64,000 bases of DNA, taken from the NCBI RefSeq assembly GCF_016774335.1, contig NZ_JAETWA010000042.1, positions 385,121 through 449,120 of the forward strand, read 5' to 3'. Position numbers and translations under genes: made by a program. The DNA comes from Luteimonas saliphila (lineage in GTDB: Bacteria; Pseudomonadota; Gammaproteobacteria; Xanthomonadales; Xanthomonadaceae). Positions 51,077 through 59,906 of this stretch are shown piece by piece (position 1 is the stretch's first letter; every line of letters begins with the position of its first letter). The notes under the pieces are model-generated. The model was not told where the DNA came from, searched no databases, and saw only the letters and a list, made by a program, of their open reading frames with translations.

Positions 51077-51520
51077 ATGGCCGGAAGCATCATCCATCGC
51101 AAGCGGCGCAAGCTGAAGTCCGAGATCAACGTCGTGCCCTATATCGACGTGATGCTGGTGCTGCTGATCATCTTCATGGTGACCGCGCCGCTGCTGACCC
51201 TGAGCGTCGACGTCAAGCTGCCGTCCTCCAACGCCCGGGCGATGCAGGACCGCGAGGACCCGGTGATCGTCATCGCCTATCCGGACGGTCGGCTGGGGCT
51301 GCAGCTGCCCGGCGACGACAACCCGCGCGAGATCGACCGCACCCAGATGGAGGCGATGCTCGCCCCGATCCGCGCCCAGCGCGGCAGCGATTTCCGGGTG
51401 ATGGTCGCCGCCCAGGGCGATGCCCCCTACCAGCGCGTCATCGATGCGATGGACGTGCTGCGCCGGGCGAACGTCAGCAACGTCGGTCTCTGGACGGATT
51501 CGAGGAGCGATGCACGCTGA
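51077..51520 (+). CDS. tolR: Tol-Pal system protein TolR
   Basis: 147 residues, one N-terminal helix with the conserved protonatable Asp in NVVPYIDVMLVLLIIFMVT. The periplasmic domain is a ferredoxin-like fold. It starts 12 nt after tolQ and overlaps tolA by 11 nt. Confidence 0.95.
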   Translation: MAGSIIHRKRRKLKSEINVVPYIDVMLVLLIIFMVTAPLLTLSVDVKLPSSNARAMQDREDPVIVIAYPDGRLGLQLPGDDNPREIDRTQMEAMLAPIRAQRGSDFRVMVAAQGDAPYQRVIDAMDVLRRANVSNVGLWTDSRSDAR

Positions 51521-52490
51521 CGCGTTTCCGCGTCCTGCCCACGTGCAGGACGAAGGCCTGGGCCGAGCGATCGCCTGGGCGGTCGTCGTGCACCTGCTGG
51601 TGGCGGCGATCCTGCTGCTCTCGCCCCTGCTGAGCTGGGACCCGGACCGCATCAGCGTCGCCGGCGCGCCGTCGATGGAGGCGGTGCTGGACGTCTCGGA
51701 CGCCGAGCAGCGGGCGGTGGAACGCGCGCTTGCGGTCGAACCGGAGCCCATGCCGGCGCCGGTGCTGCCGGTTCCGGAGCCGGTGGAGGAGGACGTGGCG
51801 CCACCGCCGCAACCGATCCCCGAACCCGTGCCGGAGGATGCACCGGTCCAGCCGCAGCCGACGCCGCAGGAGCGCGTGCCGGAACCGGCGCCGGTCGACC
51901 AGGACGAAGTGCGCCGCGACGCCGAGGCCGAGCGCGCCCGCATCGATCGCGAGCAGGAGGAGAAGCGCCGCCAGGAGCAGATCGACCTGACCGAACGCAA
52001 GCGCCAGGAGGAGGCCGAACAGAAGCGGCGCCTGGCGCAGGAACAACTGGAAAGGATCCGCGCCGAGCGCGCGCGCGAGGAGCGGCAGGCGCGGCTCGCC
52101 GAGGAACGGTTGAAGCAGCTCGCCGACCGCGAGGCGCGCCAGGCCTCGCAGCAGGCGGCGGCACAACAGTCCAGCGCGCCGCCGCCCGGCAACCAGGGCG
52201 TGGACACGGGTCTGTCCGCGCGTTACGCCGCGGCGCTGCAGGAAGCGATCCTGCGCAACTGGACGCGACCGGAGACGGTGCCGATCGGCCAGCGCTGTCG
52301 CATCGTCATCCGCCAGATCCCGGGCGGGGAAGTGGTCTCGGCCGAGGTCGATCCGTCCTGTCCATACGACGAACTCGGCCGGCGCTCGGTCGAGGCCGCC
52401 GTCCTCAAGGCGCAACCGCTGCCGTACGTCGGCTTCGAGTCGGTGTTCCAGCGCACCCTGCTGCTCAACTTCACAGCGCAGGACCGCTGA
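51510..52490 (+). CDS. tolA: Cell envelope integrity protein TolA
   Basis: 326 residues. One N-terminal helix (AIAWAVVVHLLVAAILLLSP), then a Pro/Glu/Val-rich stretch (about 75-135), a long charged alpha-helix (about 135-225, Arg/Glu/Gln-rich) and a C-terminal domain with two cysteines (RCRIVIRQIPGGEVVSAEV, SCPYDELGRRSVEAAV). TolA spans the periplasm and contacts TolB and Pal. The Pro-rich region is longer than in E. coli. Confidence 0.93.
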   Translation: MHADAFPRPAHVQDEGLGRAIAWAVVVHLLVAAILLLSPLLSWDPDRISVAGAPSMEAVLDVSDAEQRAVERALAVEPEPMPAPVLPVPEPVEEDVAPPPQPIPEPVPEDAPVQPQPTPQERVPEPAPVDQDEVRRDAEAERARIDREQEEKRRQEQIDLTERKRQEEAEQKRRLAQEQLERIRAERAREERQARLAEERLKQLADREARQASQQAAAQQSSAPPPGNQGVDTGLSARYAAALQEAILRNWTRPETVPIGQRCRIVIRQIPGGEVVSAEVDPSCPYDELGRRSVEAAVLKAQPLPYVGFESVFQRTLLLNFTAQDR

Positions 52491-52738
52491 CCGGCCTGGC
52501 GTCCTCTCAACGCCTTCACGCCGCGCCCGATATCTGTCTGTCCCGGAACGAACCCCGCGCTACCGGGACGCTTGCGTGCGCGATCGCTCGGGACGGGCCA
52601 GGTCCGGGTCGGCGGTCCGCGTCATGGCGCCGCCGCGTCCGGCGGGGAAATTCCCGGAGTCCATCCCCGTTCATCTTCCCGTATCGATTCGCCGCCAAGC
52701 TGTGGCCCGCCTTCTTTCCGTCGCGCCAGGACCTACCG

Positions 52739-54058
52739 ATGACTCTCGCCAAACGCTGTCTGCTCGCCGTGCTCGCATTGCTGCTGCCGTTCGCCGCGGC
52801 CGCGCAGCAGCAGGGACTGGAGATCGACATCATCGGCGGCAACGCCTCGGCGCTGCCGATCGCGGTCGTGCCGATGCCCTACCAGGGCGGCGGGACCGCG
52901 CCTGAGACCGACGTGGCCGCGGTGGTGCGCGCCGACCTCGAGCGCTCCGGCCAGTTCCGCACCCTGCCCGAACGCGACATCGCCAGCCGCCCGACCACCG
53001 GCGCGGAGGTCGATTATCCGGCCTGGCGTGCGCTGCGCCAGGATTTCCTGGTCATCGGCCGCGTGGTCGACGCGGCCGAGGGCAGCTACCGGGTCGAGTA
53101 CGAGCTGTTCGACGTCGCCAAGCAGCAGCGCCTGCTCGGCCTGGCGATGACCGCGCGTTCGAGCGCTATGCGCGACGTGGCCCACCAGATGGCCGACGCG
53201 ATCTACGAGAAGATCCTCGGCGTGCGCGGCGCGTTCTGGACCCGGATCGCCTATGTCACCGCCACCGGCGCCGGGCAGGGCAGCCGCTACGCGCTCATGG
53301 TCGCCGACGCCGACGGCTACAACCCGCAGACGGTGGTGCGCTCGAACGAGCCGCTGCTGTCGCCGGCCTGGAGCCCGGACGGCCGCAAGCTGGCCTACGT
53401 GAGCTTCGAGCGCGGCAATTCCTCGATCTACATCCAGGACATCACCACCGGCAGCCGCGAACTGGTGTCGAGCTTCCGTGGCATCAACAGCGGCCCGGCG
53501 TTCTCGCCAGACGGCAGTCGCCTGGCGCTCACCCTGTCGCGCAGCGGCAACCCCGAGATCTACGTGATGAACCTGGCGAGCAAGGCGCTGACCCAGATCA
53601 CCAACCAGTTCGGCATCGACACCGCGCCGGCCTGGAGCCCGGACGGCAACACCCTGTACTTCACCTCCGACCGCGGCGGGCGCCCGCAGATATACCAGAC
53701 GCCGGCCTCGGGCGGCGGCGCCACCCGGGTGACCTTCGAGGGCAACTACAACGCCGACCCGAGCATTTCCTGGGACGGACAGAAGATCGCCGTGGCGCAG
53801 GGCTCGGGCAATACCTACCGGATCGCGGTGATGGATCGCAGCATGGGTTCGCCACGCTGGTCCACCCTCTCGCCGGGGTCGCTGGACGAGTCGCCCAGCT
53901 TCGCGCCCAACGCCAGCATGCTCCTCTACGCGGCGCGTGAAGGCCGGCGTGGTGTCCTGTATGCTGTCTCGGCCGATGGCCGCGTCCGTCAGCGCCTGGT
54001 CCTCGCGGACGGCGACGTACGCGAACCGGCCTGGGGTCCGTACCGTTCCCAGCGCTGA
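52739..54058 (+). CDS. tolB: Tol-Pal system beta-propeller protein TolB
   Basis: 439 residues, signal peptide MTLAKRCLLAVLALLLPFAAAA. The N-terminal domain (about 25-160) is followed by a six-bladed propeller of WSPDG-type repeats (SPAWSPDGRKLAYVSFERG, FSPDGSRLALTLSRSGNPEI, PAWSPDGNTLYFTSDRGG, ISWDGQKIAVAQ). A 248-nt gap separates it from tolA; I see no gene in it, and an SD (aggac) lies 7 nt before the ATG, so a separate promoter may be present. Confidence 0.95.
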   Translation: MTLAKRCLLAVLALLLPFAAAAQQQGLEIDIIGGNASALPIAVVPMPYQGGGTAPETDVAAVVRADLERSGQFRTLPERDIASRPTTGAEVDYPAWRALRQDFLVIGRVVDAAEGSYRVEYELFDVAKQQRLLGLAMTARSSAMRDVAHQMADAIYEKILGVRGAFWTRIAYVTATGAGQGSRYALMVADADGYNPQTVVRSNEPLLSPAWSPDGRKLAYVSFERGNSSIYIQDITTGSRELVSSFRGINSGPAFSPDGSRLALTLSRSGNPEIYVMNLASKALTQITNQFGIDTAPAWSPDGNTLYFTSDRGGRPQIYQTPASGGGATRVTFEGNYNADPSISWDGQKIAVAQGSGNTYRIAVMDRSMGSPRWSTLSPGSLDESPSFAPNASMLLYAAREGRRGVLYAVSADGRVRQRLVLADGDVREPAWGPYRSQR

Positions 54059-54122
54059 CATGTTCTGCACAGCCAGTCCATCACCCTGAATGTCCGTTAC
54101 AACGCCTGAGGATCGACGAGAA

Positions 54123-54650
54123 ATGAATACCAACAAGCCCGCCATGCTCGGCAAGGCCCTGCTGATCGCCGTGATGTGCGTCGCCGCGGCCGCCTGTTCC
54201 AAGAAGGTCAAGGAAACCCCGCCCGACACCGGCCCGTCCACCGGCGGCGTGACCGATCCCGGTCCGACCACGCCGGGCGCGTACGGTCCGTCCGACCTCG
54301 ACACCGATGCCTGCCTGCGCCAGCGCGTGGTCTACTTCGACCTGGACCAGGACGCGCTGCGTCCGGAGTTCCAGGCGGCGATGTCGTGCCACGCCAAGTA
54401 CCTGCGCGACCGTCCGTCCTCGCGCATCACCCTGGAAGGCAATGCCGACGAGCGCGGCAGCCGCGAGTACAACCTCGGCCTGGGCGAGCGTCGCGGCAAC
54501 GCCGTCTCGTCGGCCCTGCAGGCCAACGGTGGTTCCGGCGCCCAGCTGACCGTCGTCAGCTACGGCGAGGAGCGTCCGACCTGCACCGAGTCGAGCGAGG
54601 ACTGCTGGGCCCGCAACCGTCGCGTCGAGATCGTGTACACGGCGAAGTAA
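54123..54650 (+). CDS. pal: Peptidoglycan-associated lipoprotein Pal
   Basis: 175 residues. The lipobox is AAAAC (Cys25), followed by a Pro/Thr/Gly-rich linker and an OmpA-like peptidoglycan-binding domain (VYFDLDQDALRPEFQAAM, ITLEGNADERGSREYNLGLG, RRGNAVSSAL, RNRRVEIVY). Two cysteines (ACLRQ and MSCHAK) and a further pair (PTCTESSEDCW) are extra compared with E. coli. Pal tethers the outer membrane to the cell wall with Tol. Confidence 0.95.
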   Translation: MNTNKPAMLGKALLIAVMCVAAAACSKKVKETPPDTGPSTGGVTDPGPTTPGAYGPSDLDTDACLRQRVVYFDLDQDALRPEFQAAMSCHAKYLRDRPSSRITLEGNADERGSREYNLGLGERRGNAVSSALQANGGSGAQLTVVSYGEERPTCTESSEDCWARNRRVEIVYTAK

Positions 54651-54660
54651 GCGGCACAGA

Positions 54661-55452
54661 ATGCGCGCAATCATCGTTCCAATCGTGTTCGCGGCGGCCC
54701 TCGTGGCCGCCGCGCCCGCGTCTGCCCAGCGTGCGAGTCTGGCCGACCGCGTGGCCGTGCTCGAACAGCGCGCCGCCGACAACCGCGGCAACGTCGACCT
54801 GCTCAACCAGTTGACCGCACTGCGCTCGGAGGTGCAGGCGCTGCGGGCGCAGATCGAGGAACTGCAGCAGACCAACGAACAACTCCGTTCCACCAGCCGC
54901 AGCCAGTACCTGGATCTGGATGGTCGACTCAACCGTCTGGAGGGCGGTGCGCTGCCGGTACAGGAAGGGGGGGCTCCCGCGACGCCGCCGCCCGCCGCCG
55001 CGGGGCCGAGCGACACGCCACCGACGGTCCATGGCGATCCCGGACTTCTGGCCAACAGCGCCGACGAGCGCGGCGCCTACGACACCGCCTTCGGTGCGCT
55101 CAAGGCCGGCGACTACGCGGAATCCGCGCAGCTGTTCCAGGCCTTCCTGCAGGCGCACCCTGAGGGCGTGTACGCGCCGAACGCCCGCTACTGGCTGGGC
55201 GAGAGCTACTACGTCACCCAGAACTACGACCTCGCGCGCGAACAGTTCCAGGCGCTCGTGGATCGCTATCCCACCCACGACAAGGCGCCCGGCGCATTGC
55301 TCAAGGTCGGACTGTCGCAGTACGGGCTGCGCGATCTCGATGGCGCGGAAGACACCCTGTCCCGGGTGGCGAGCCGGTTTCCCGGGACCGACGCGGCGCG
55401 CACCGCCGAGGATCGGCTGCACGCGATCCAGCTTGCGCGCGTGACGCGCTAG
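54661..55452 (+). CDS. cpoB: Cell division coordinator CpoB (YbgF)
   Basis: 263 residues. Signal peptide MRAIIVPIVFAAALVAAAPASA, then an N-terminal coiled coil (about 25-95: VAVLEQRAADNRGNVDLLNQ, EELQQTNEQLRST), a Pro/Ala linker, and TPR repeats (AYDTAFGALKAGDYAESAQL, PNARYWLGESYYVTQNYDLA). CpoB links Tol activity with peptidoglycan synthesis at division. It starts 10 nt after pal. Confidence 0.93.
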   Translation: MRAIIVPIVFAAALVAAAPASAQRASLADRVAVLEQRAADNRGNVDLLNQLTALRSEVQALRAQIEELQQTNEQLRSTSRSQYLDLDGRLNRLEGGALPVQEGGAPATPPPAAAGPSDTPPTVHGDPGLLANSADERGAYDTAFGALKAGDYAESAQLFQAFLQAHPEGVYAPNARYWLGESYYVTQNYDLAREQFQALVDRYPTHDKAPGALLKVGLSQYGLRDLDGAEDTLSRVASRFPGTDAARTAEDRLHAIQLARVTR

Positions 55453-55454
55453 CC

Positions 55455-56135
55455 GTGTCCGCGGTCGCGCCCGACGCGGCTGCCGCGTCGGCGGCGGACC
55501 GGCTGCGGATCACCGAGATCTTCCTGTCGCTGCAGGGCGAGGCGCGCGACGCCGGCCGGCCGACCGTGTTCGTGCGCCTGACCGGCTGCCCGCTGCGCTG
55601 CACCTATTGCGATACCGCCTACGCTTTCCACGGGGGCGAGTGGTGGGATGTCGACGACATCGTCGCGGAAGTGGCGCGCCACGGCGTGCGCCACGTCTGC
55701 GTGACCGGGGGCGAGCCGCTCGCGCAGAAGCGCTGCCTCGGCCTGTTGTCGCGGCTGTGCGATGCCGGCCACGTCGTGTCGCTGGAAACCTCCGGGGCGA
55801 TCGACATCTCCGGCGTCGACGGGCGGGTGTCGCGGGTGCTGGACATCAAGACCCCGGCGTCCGGCGAGGCCGGGCGCAACCGCTGGGAGAACCTGCCGCT
55901 GCTGAGCGCGCACGACCAGGTGAAGTTCGTGGTGTGCGATCGTGCGGACTACGAATGGGCGCGCGGGATCGTGCTCGAACGCGCGCTGCACGCGCGCTGC
56001 GAGGTGCTGTTCTCGCCGAGCAAGTCCCAACTGTCGCCGACCGCGCTGGCCGACTGGATCGTCGCCGACCGTCTGCCGGTGCGGTTCCAGATGCAGTTGC
56101 ACAAGCTGCTGTGGAACGACGCGCCGGGGCGGTGA
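55455..56135 (+). CDS. queE: 7-carboxy-7-deazaguanine synthase QueE
   Basis: 226 residues. Radical SAM enzyme with the CX3CX2C cluster motif CPLRCTYC and the following DTAYAFHGGEWWDVDDIVAE; VCVTGGEPLAQKRCLGLLSR is the GGEP motif. It converts CPH4 to CDG in queuosine/7-deazaguanine synthesis. A GTG at 55455 starts 2 nt after cpoB. QueC is the next enzyme of the pathway and lies downstream. Confidence 0.93.
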   Translation: MSAVAPDAAAASAADRLRITEIFLSLQGEARDAGRPTVFVRLTGCPLRCTYCDTAYAFHGGEWWDVDDIVAEVARHGVRHVCVTGGEPLAQKRCLGLLSRLCDAGHVVSLETSGAIDISGVDGRVSRVLDIKTPASGEAGRNRWENLPLLSAHDQVKFVVCDRADYEWARGIVLERALHARCEVLFSPSKSQLSPTALADWIVADRLPVRFQMQLHKLLWNDAPGR

Positions 56136-56228
56136 CGAGGCGACGTTCTCGGGCGCTTTTCGTGCGGATGCGCAGGGGGCCAGTGGTTGCAGTCCGACGC
56201 GGCCCCGAGCGGTTTCGCGCCGCCGGAA

Positions 56229-56301
56229 TGTCATCCCGAGCGCAGCGAGGGATCTGCTTCTCGCGGCGCCGCCAGGATCCCTCGCTGCGCTCGGGATGAC
56301 A
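56229..56301. repeat. Palindromic repeat, family C, between queE and queC
   Basis: Inverted arms tgtcatcccgagcgcagcga... (56229-56257) and ...ctcgctgcgctcgggatgac (56274-56301) around a 16-nt centre. Same family as 20604-20691. Confidence 0.8.
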
Positions 56302-56315
56302 AGGGTTTAGCCTTT

Positions 56316-56370
56316 CCCGATTCCCGATTCCCGATTCCCGATTCCCGATTCCCGATTCCCGATTCCCGAA
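56316..56370 (+). repeat. Heptanucleotide tandem repeat immediately upstream of queC
   Basis: Seven perfect copies of cccgatt (56316-56364) plus a partial cccgaa end directly at the queC ATG (56371). No SD is present in this stretch. The unit is the arm sequence of the family B palindromes, so it looks like a half-element. The copy number could change by slippage; as it is outside the coding frame it could alter expression but not reading frame. Confidence 0.9.
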
Positions 56371-57039
56371 ATGAAAAAAGCAGTCGTCCTCGTCTCCGGC
56401 GGAATGGATTCCGCCGTCGTGCTCGCGATGGCCCGCGAGCAGGGCTTCGCGCTGCATGCGCTCAGCGTCAGCTACGGACAGCGCCACACCTCCGAACTCG
56501 ACGCCGCCCAACGCGTGGCGCGGGCGCTCGGAGCGGTCGAGCACAAGACCGTCACGGTCGATCTGCGCGCGTTCGGCGGGTCCGCGCTGACCGCCGACAT
56601 CGAGGTGCCCGATGCCGGCGGCCCGGGCATCCCGGTGACCTACGTGCCCGCGCGCAACACGATCATGCTGTCGCTGGCGCTCGGCTGGGCCGAGGTGCTG
56701 GGCGCGAACGACCTGTTCTGCGGGGTCAATGCCGTCGATTACTCCGGCTATCCCGACTGTCGCCCGGCGTTCATCGAGGCCTTCGAGCGACTCGCCAACC
56801 TGGCCACGAAAGCGGGTGTGGAAGGCGCGGGCATCCGCGTGCACGCGCCCCTGCTGCGCCTGGGCAAGGCCGACATCGTGCGCGAGGGCCAGCGGCTCGG
56901 CGTGGATTTCGCGCAGACCGTGTCGTGCTACCGCGCCGACGGCGACGGGCGCGCATGCGGCCATTGCGATGCCTGCCGGCTGCGTGCCGAAGGTTTCGCC
57001 GCCGCAGGCATCCCCGATCCCACGCGCTACGTGCCCTGA
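56371..57039 (+). CDS. queC: 7-cyano-7-deazaguanine synthase QueC
   Basis: 222 residues. The PP-loop [16 protein letters not shown] binds [23 protein letters not shown] and [20 protein letters not shown] are family motifs. The zinc-binding cysteines are in [20 protein letters not shown]. It makes preQ0 from CDG. The ATG follows a 7-nt repeat array with no ribosome binding site, so expression may depend on an unusual leader. Confidence 0.95.
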   Translation: MKKAVVLVSGGMDSAVVLAMAREQGFALHALSVSYGQRHTSELDAAQRVARALGAVEHKTVTVDLRAFGGSALTADIEVPDAGGPGIPVTYVPARNTIMLSLALGWAEVLGANDLFCGVNAVDYSGYPDCRPAFIEAFERLANLATKAGVEGAGIRVHAPLLRLGKADIVREGQRLGVDFAQTVSCYRADGDGRACGHCDACRLRAEGFAAAGIPDPTRYVP

Positions 57040-57050
57040 GGACGATGCGA

Positions 57051-57056
57051 TAGAAT
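57051..57056 (+). promoter_or_regulatory. Candidate -10 box for tRNA-Lys
   Basis: TAGAAT lies 31 nt before the tRNA 5' end, just after the queC stop. The short leader contains a small hairpin (ccggc-gcaat-gccgg, 57064-57078). Confidence 0.35.
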
Positions 57057-57086
57057 GCGTTTCCCGGCGCAATGCCGGCACATGAC

Positions 57087-57162
57087 GGGTCGTTAGCTCA
57101 GTCGGTAGAGCATCGGACTTTTAATCCGCTGGTCGATGGTTCGAATCCATCACGACCCACCA
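57087..57162 (+). tRNA. tRNA-Lys (anticodon UUU)
   Basis: 76 nt including an encoded CCA. The acceptor stem gggtcgt/acgaccc is perfect, the D arm gctcagtcggtagagc and T arm gatggttcgaatccatc are normal, and the anticodon loop is ctttTaa with TTT at the anticodon. One mismatch (T-C) sits at the top of the anticodon stem. The encoded CCA supports it as genuine. Confidence 0.97.
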
Positions 57163-57264
57163 GCTTTCCCGCCCCACGATCCGCGGCGCCCGGCCGGAAT
57201 GCCCGGTGGGGGTGACCGCCGCCATGGCACTCGCGGCAGTCGTATGTCGCCACGCGCAGCTCGG

Positions 57265-59085
57265 CTAATGCGCCGTTGCGACGGTCGCGTCCGCGTCCCG
57301 CAGCACCTCCAGCACCGCATCGGCATAACGCTCGAGCTTGGCCGCGCCGATCCCCTCGACGCGCCCGAGCGCGTCGCGGTCCGACGGCCGCTCGCGGGCG
57401 ATCGCGCGCAGCGTGCTGTCGTGGAACACCACGTAGGCGGGCACGTTCTGCTCGCGGGCCAGGCGCGCGCGCAGCTCGCGCAGGGCCTCGAACGCGCCGA
57501 CGTCGGCGGGCGCCAGGTCGGCGATGGCTTCGCCGCGCGTACCGCCCGTCCTGGCGCGGCGCGCGACCGGCTTGCGCAGCATCACCGGCTGTTCGCCGCG
57601 CAGCACCGCGCGGCTGGCCTCGGCCAGGCGCAGGCCGCCATGGCCCTCGGCGTCGACCTCGAGCAGGCCGTGCGCGACCAGTTGCCGGAACACGCCGCGC
57701 CAGGCGCGCGCGTCGAGCTCGGTACCGATGCCGTACACGCCCAGGCGGTCGTGGCCGAACTGGCGCACGCGCTCGCCGTCGCCGCCGCGCAGCACGTCGA
57801 TCAGGTGCGCGGCGCCGAAGCGTTGGCCGGTCCGGTAGACGCAGCTGAGCGCCTTGCGCGCCGGCTCGGTGGCATCCCAGGCCTCGGGTGGCTGCAGGCA
57901 GTTGTCGCAATTGCCGCAGGCGCCCGGATGCGATTCGCCGAAATTCGCCAGCAGTCCCTGCCGCCGGCAGCGCATCGATTCGCAGTAGCCCACCAGCGCA
58001 TCGAGCTTGCGGTGCTCCAGGCGCTTGCGCTCGGGCCCGGAGTCGGACTGCTCGATCATCTGCCGCAGCAGCACCAGGTCGCCCAAGCCGTAGCACATCC
58101 ACGCATCCGAGGGTTCGCCGTCGCGACCGGCGCGGCCGGTCTCCTGGTAGTAGCCTTCGATCGACTTGGGCAGGTCGACGTGGGCGACGAAGCGCACGTC
58201 GGGTTTGTCGATGCCCATGCCGAAGGCGATCGTCGCGACCATCACCACGCCTTCCTCGCGCAGGAAGCGACGCTGGTTCGAGGCGCGCGTGGCGGCGTCC
58301 ATGCCGGCGTGGTAGGGCAGGGCGTCGATGCCCTGCGCGGCGAGGAACTGCGCGGTCTCGTCGACCTTGCGCCGCGACAGGCAGTACACGATCCCGGCGG
58401 CGCCCCGGTGGGCCTGCAGGAAATCGAGCAGCTGGCGCTTCGCGTTCTCCTTGTGCACCACGGTGTAGCGGATGTTGGGGCGGTCGAAGGAATTGACGAA
58501 GCGGCGCGCGTCCTGCAACTGCAGGCGCTCGGCGATCTCGCGCTGGGTGGGCGGGTCGGCGGTGGCGGTGAGCGCGATGCGCGGCACGTCGGGCCAGCGC
58601 TCGTGCAGCACGGTCAGTTCGCGGTACTCGGGCCGGAAGTCGTGCCCCCACTGCGACACGCAGTGCGCCTCGTCGATCGCGAACAGGGCCAGTCGCGCGC
58701 GGTCGAGCAGGGACATGAAGCGGGGGGTCAGCAGTCGCTCGGGCGCGACGTACAGCAGGTCGAGTTCGCCGGCCAGCAGCTGGCGCTCGACGGCCTGGGC
58801 CGTGTCGGCGTCGAGCGTGGAATTGAGGCAGGCTGCGCGCACGCCGAGCTGGCGCAGGGCGTCCACCTGGTCCTGCATCAGCGCGATCAGCGGCGAGACC
58901 ACGATCGCGGTGCCCTCGCGCAGCAGCGCCGGCAGCTGGTAGCACAGCGACTTGCCGCCGCCGGTGGGCATCAGCACCAGCGCGTCCTGGCCGCTGGCGA
59001 CGTGGTCGACGATCGCCGCCTGCTCGCCGCGGAACGCGGCATGGCCGAAGACGCGGCGCAGCAGCGCCTCGGGGGATTCCTTCAT
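57265..59085 (-). CDS. recQ: ATP-dependent DNA helicase RecQ
   Basis: 606 residues, a normal length. The helicase core has [17 protein letters not shown] (Walker A), [20 protein letters not shown] (DEAH and aromatic loop) and [16 protein letters not shown] (motif VI). Zinc-binding cysteines follow (CRRQG, CGNCDNC), then the RQC winged helix and a C-terminal HRDC domain (about 525-600, [20 protein letters not shown]). It is convergent with the tRNA. RecQ initiates and edits recombination. Confidence 0.96.
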   Translation of the reverse strand: MKESPEALLRRVFGHAAFRGEQAAIVDHVASGQDALVLMPTGGGKSLCYQLPALLREGTAIVVSPLIALMQDQVDALRQLGVRAACLNSTLDADTAQAVERQLLAGELDLLYVAPERLLTPRFMSLLDRARLALFAIDEAHCVSQWGHDFRPEYRELTVLHERWPDVPRIALTATADPPTQREIAERLQLQDARRFVNSFDRPNIRYTVVHKENAKRQLLDFLQAHRGAAGIVYCLSRRKVDETAQFLAAQGIDALPYHAGMDAATRASNQRRFLREEGVVMVATIAFGMGIDKPDVRFVAHVDLPKSIEGYYQETGRAGRDGEPSDAWMCYGLGDLVLLRQMIEQSDSGPERKRLEHRKLDALVGYCESMRCRRQGLLANFGESHPGACGNCDNCLQPPEAWDATEPARKALSCVYRTGQRFGAAHLIDVLRGGDGERVRQFGHDRLGVYGIGTELDARAWRGVFRQLVAHGLLEVDAEGHGGLRLAEASRAVLRGEQPVMLRKPVARRARTGGTRGEAIADLAPADVGAFEALRELRARLAREQNVPAYVVFHDSTLRAIARERPSDRDALGRVEGIGAAKLERYADAVLEVLRDADATVATAH

Positions 59086-59222
59086 GTGCTCAGGATACCG
59101 TCGCCTGCGCCCGATGCCGTCAGAAAACCGGCCGCGGCCGTGTCGGCGCAGGTCGCGCGAACGCGCTCCGTGCGACCGGCCGGAGCGCCCCGTGGGCGGG
59201 CCGCACCGGCGTCAGCGGGTGC

Positions 59223-59819
59223 CTACTGCAGCAGCGAGCGCAACATCCAGGCGTACTTCTCGTGCGTCTGCAGGCGCTGGGTGAGCAGGTCCTCGGTCGG
59301 GGCGTCGTCGGCGTCGTCGGCGACGTCGAGCGCCTTGCGCGCGGTGCGGCAGACCGCTTCGTTGCCGACCACCAGCTGGCGCACCATCTCGCGCCATTCC
59401 GGGGCCTCGGTGGCGCCGGCCTCCTCGGTGATCGAGGAGAGCTTGACGAACTCGGCATACGAGCCCGGCGCGTTGAAGCCCAGGGCGCGGATGCGCTCGG
59501 CGATGTCGTCCAGCGCGGTCCACTGCTCGGTGTACTGGGCCTCGAACATGTTGTGCAGGGCGTTGAACATCGGCCCGGTCACGTTCCAGTGGAAGTTGTG
59601 GGTCTTGAGGTAGAGGGTGTAGCTGTCGGCGAGGAACTTCGACAGCTCCTTCGCGATCTGCCTGCGATCCTTGTCGGAAATGCCGATGTCGATGGCCGGG
59701 CCGGTGCCGCCGGCGGCGGGCGAAGCCGCGGGGGAGATGGCGACGGCCGGCTTGGCGTCCCTGGACTGTTTCGCCGCCTTCGCGGTCTTGGCGGGCTTCG
59801 CGGGCTTGGTCTTAGACAT
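59223..59819 (-). CDS. dps: Dps-family DNA-binding ferritin-like protein
   Basis: 198 residues. The Lys/Ala-rich N-terminal tail ([18 protein letters not shown]) and a Pro/Ala stretch extend about 45 residues before the ferritin-like core, longer than in E. coli. The ferroxidase signature is in [20 protein letters not shown] and [18 protein letters not shown]. Dps forms a 12-mer that oxidises iron and protects DNA. It is transcribed alone, divergent from hrpA. Confidence 0.94.
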   Translation of the reverse strand: MSKTKPAKPAKTAKAAKQSRDAKPAVAISPAASPAAGGTGPAIDIGISDKDRRQIAKELSKFLADSYTLYLKTHNFHWNVTGPMFNALHNMFEAQYTEQWTALDDIAERIRALGFNAPGSYAEFVKLSSITEEAGATEAPEWREMVRQLVVGNEAVCRTARKALDVADDADDAPTEDLLTQRLQTHEKYAWMLRSLLQ

Positions 59820-59906
59820 GGGGACCTCGGAATCGGTTGGATTTTGGCGACAATACGCCGATGCGGAACGAATATGAGACTTGCCGGCGCCTTTGCAAGG
59901 GTGGCG

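Noticed and set aside
56136..56228. A gene between queE and the repeats
   Set aside because: Short open frames here lack a start with an SD and show no conserved motif.
57098..57264. A CRECHGGGH peptide and a GRDGFEPSTSGLKVR-like peptide encoded antisense near the tRNA
   Set aside because: The second is a familiar artefact of translating tRNA genes; the first is a chance CXXCH downstream of the recQ stop with no start or context for a cytochrome.
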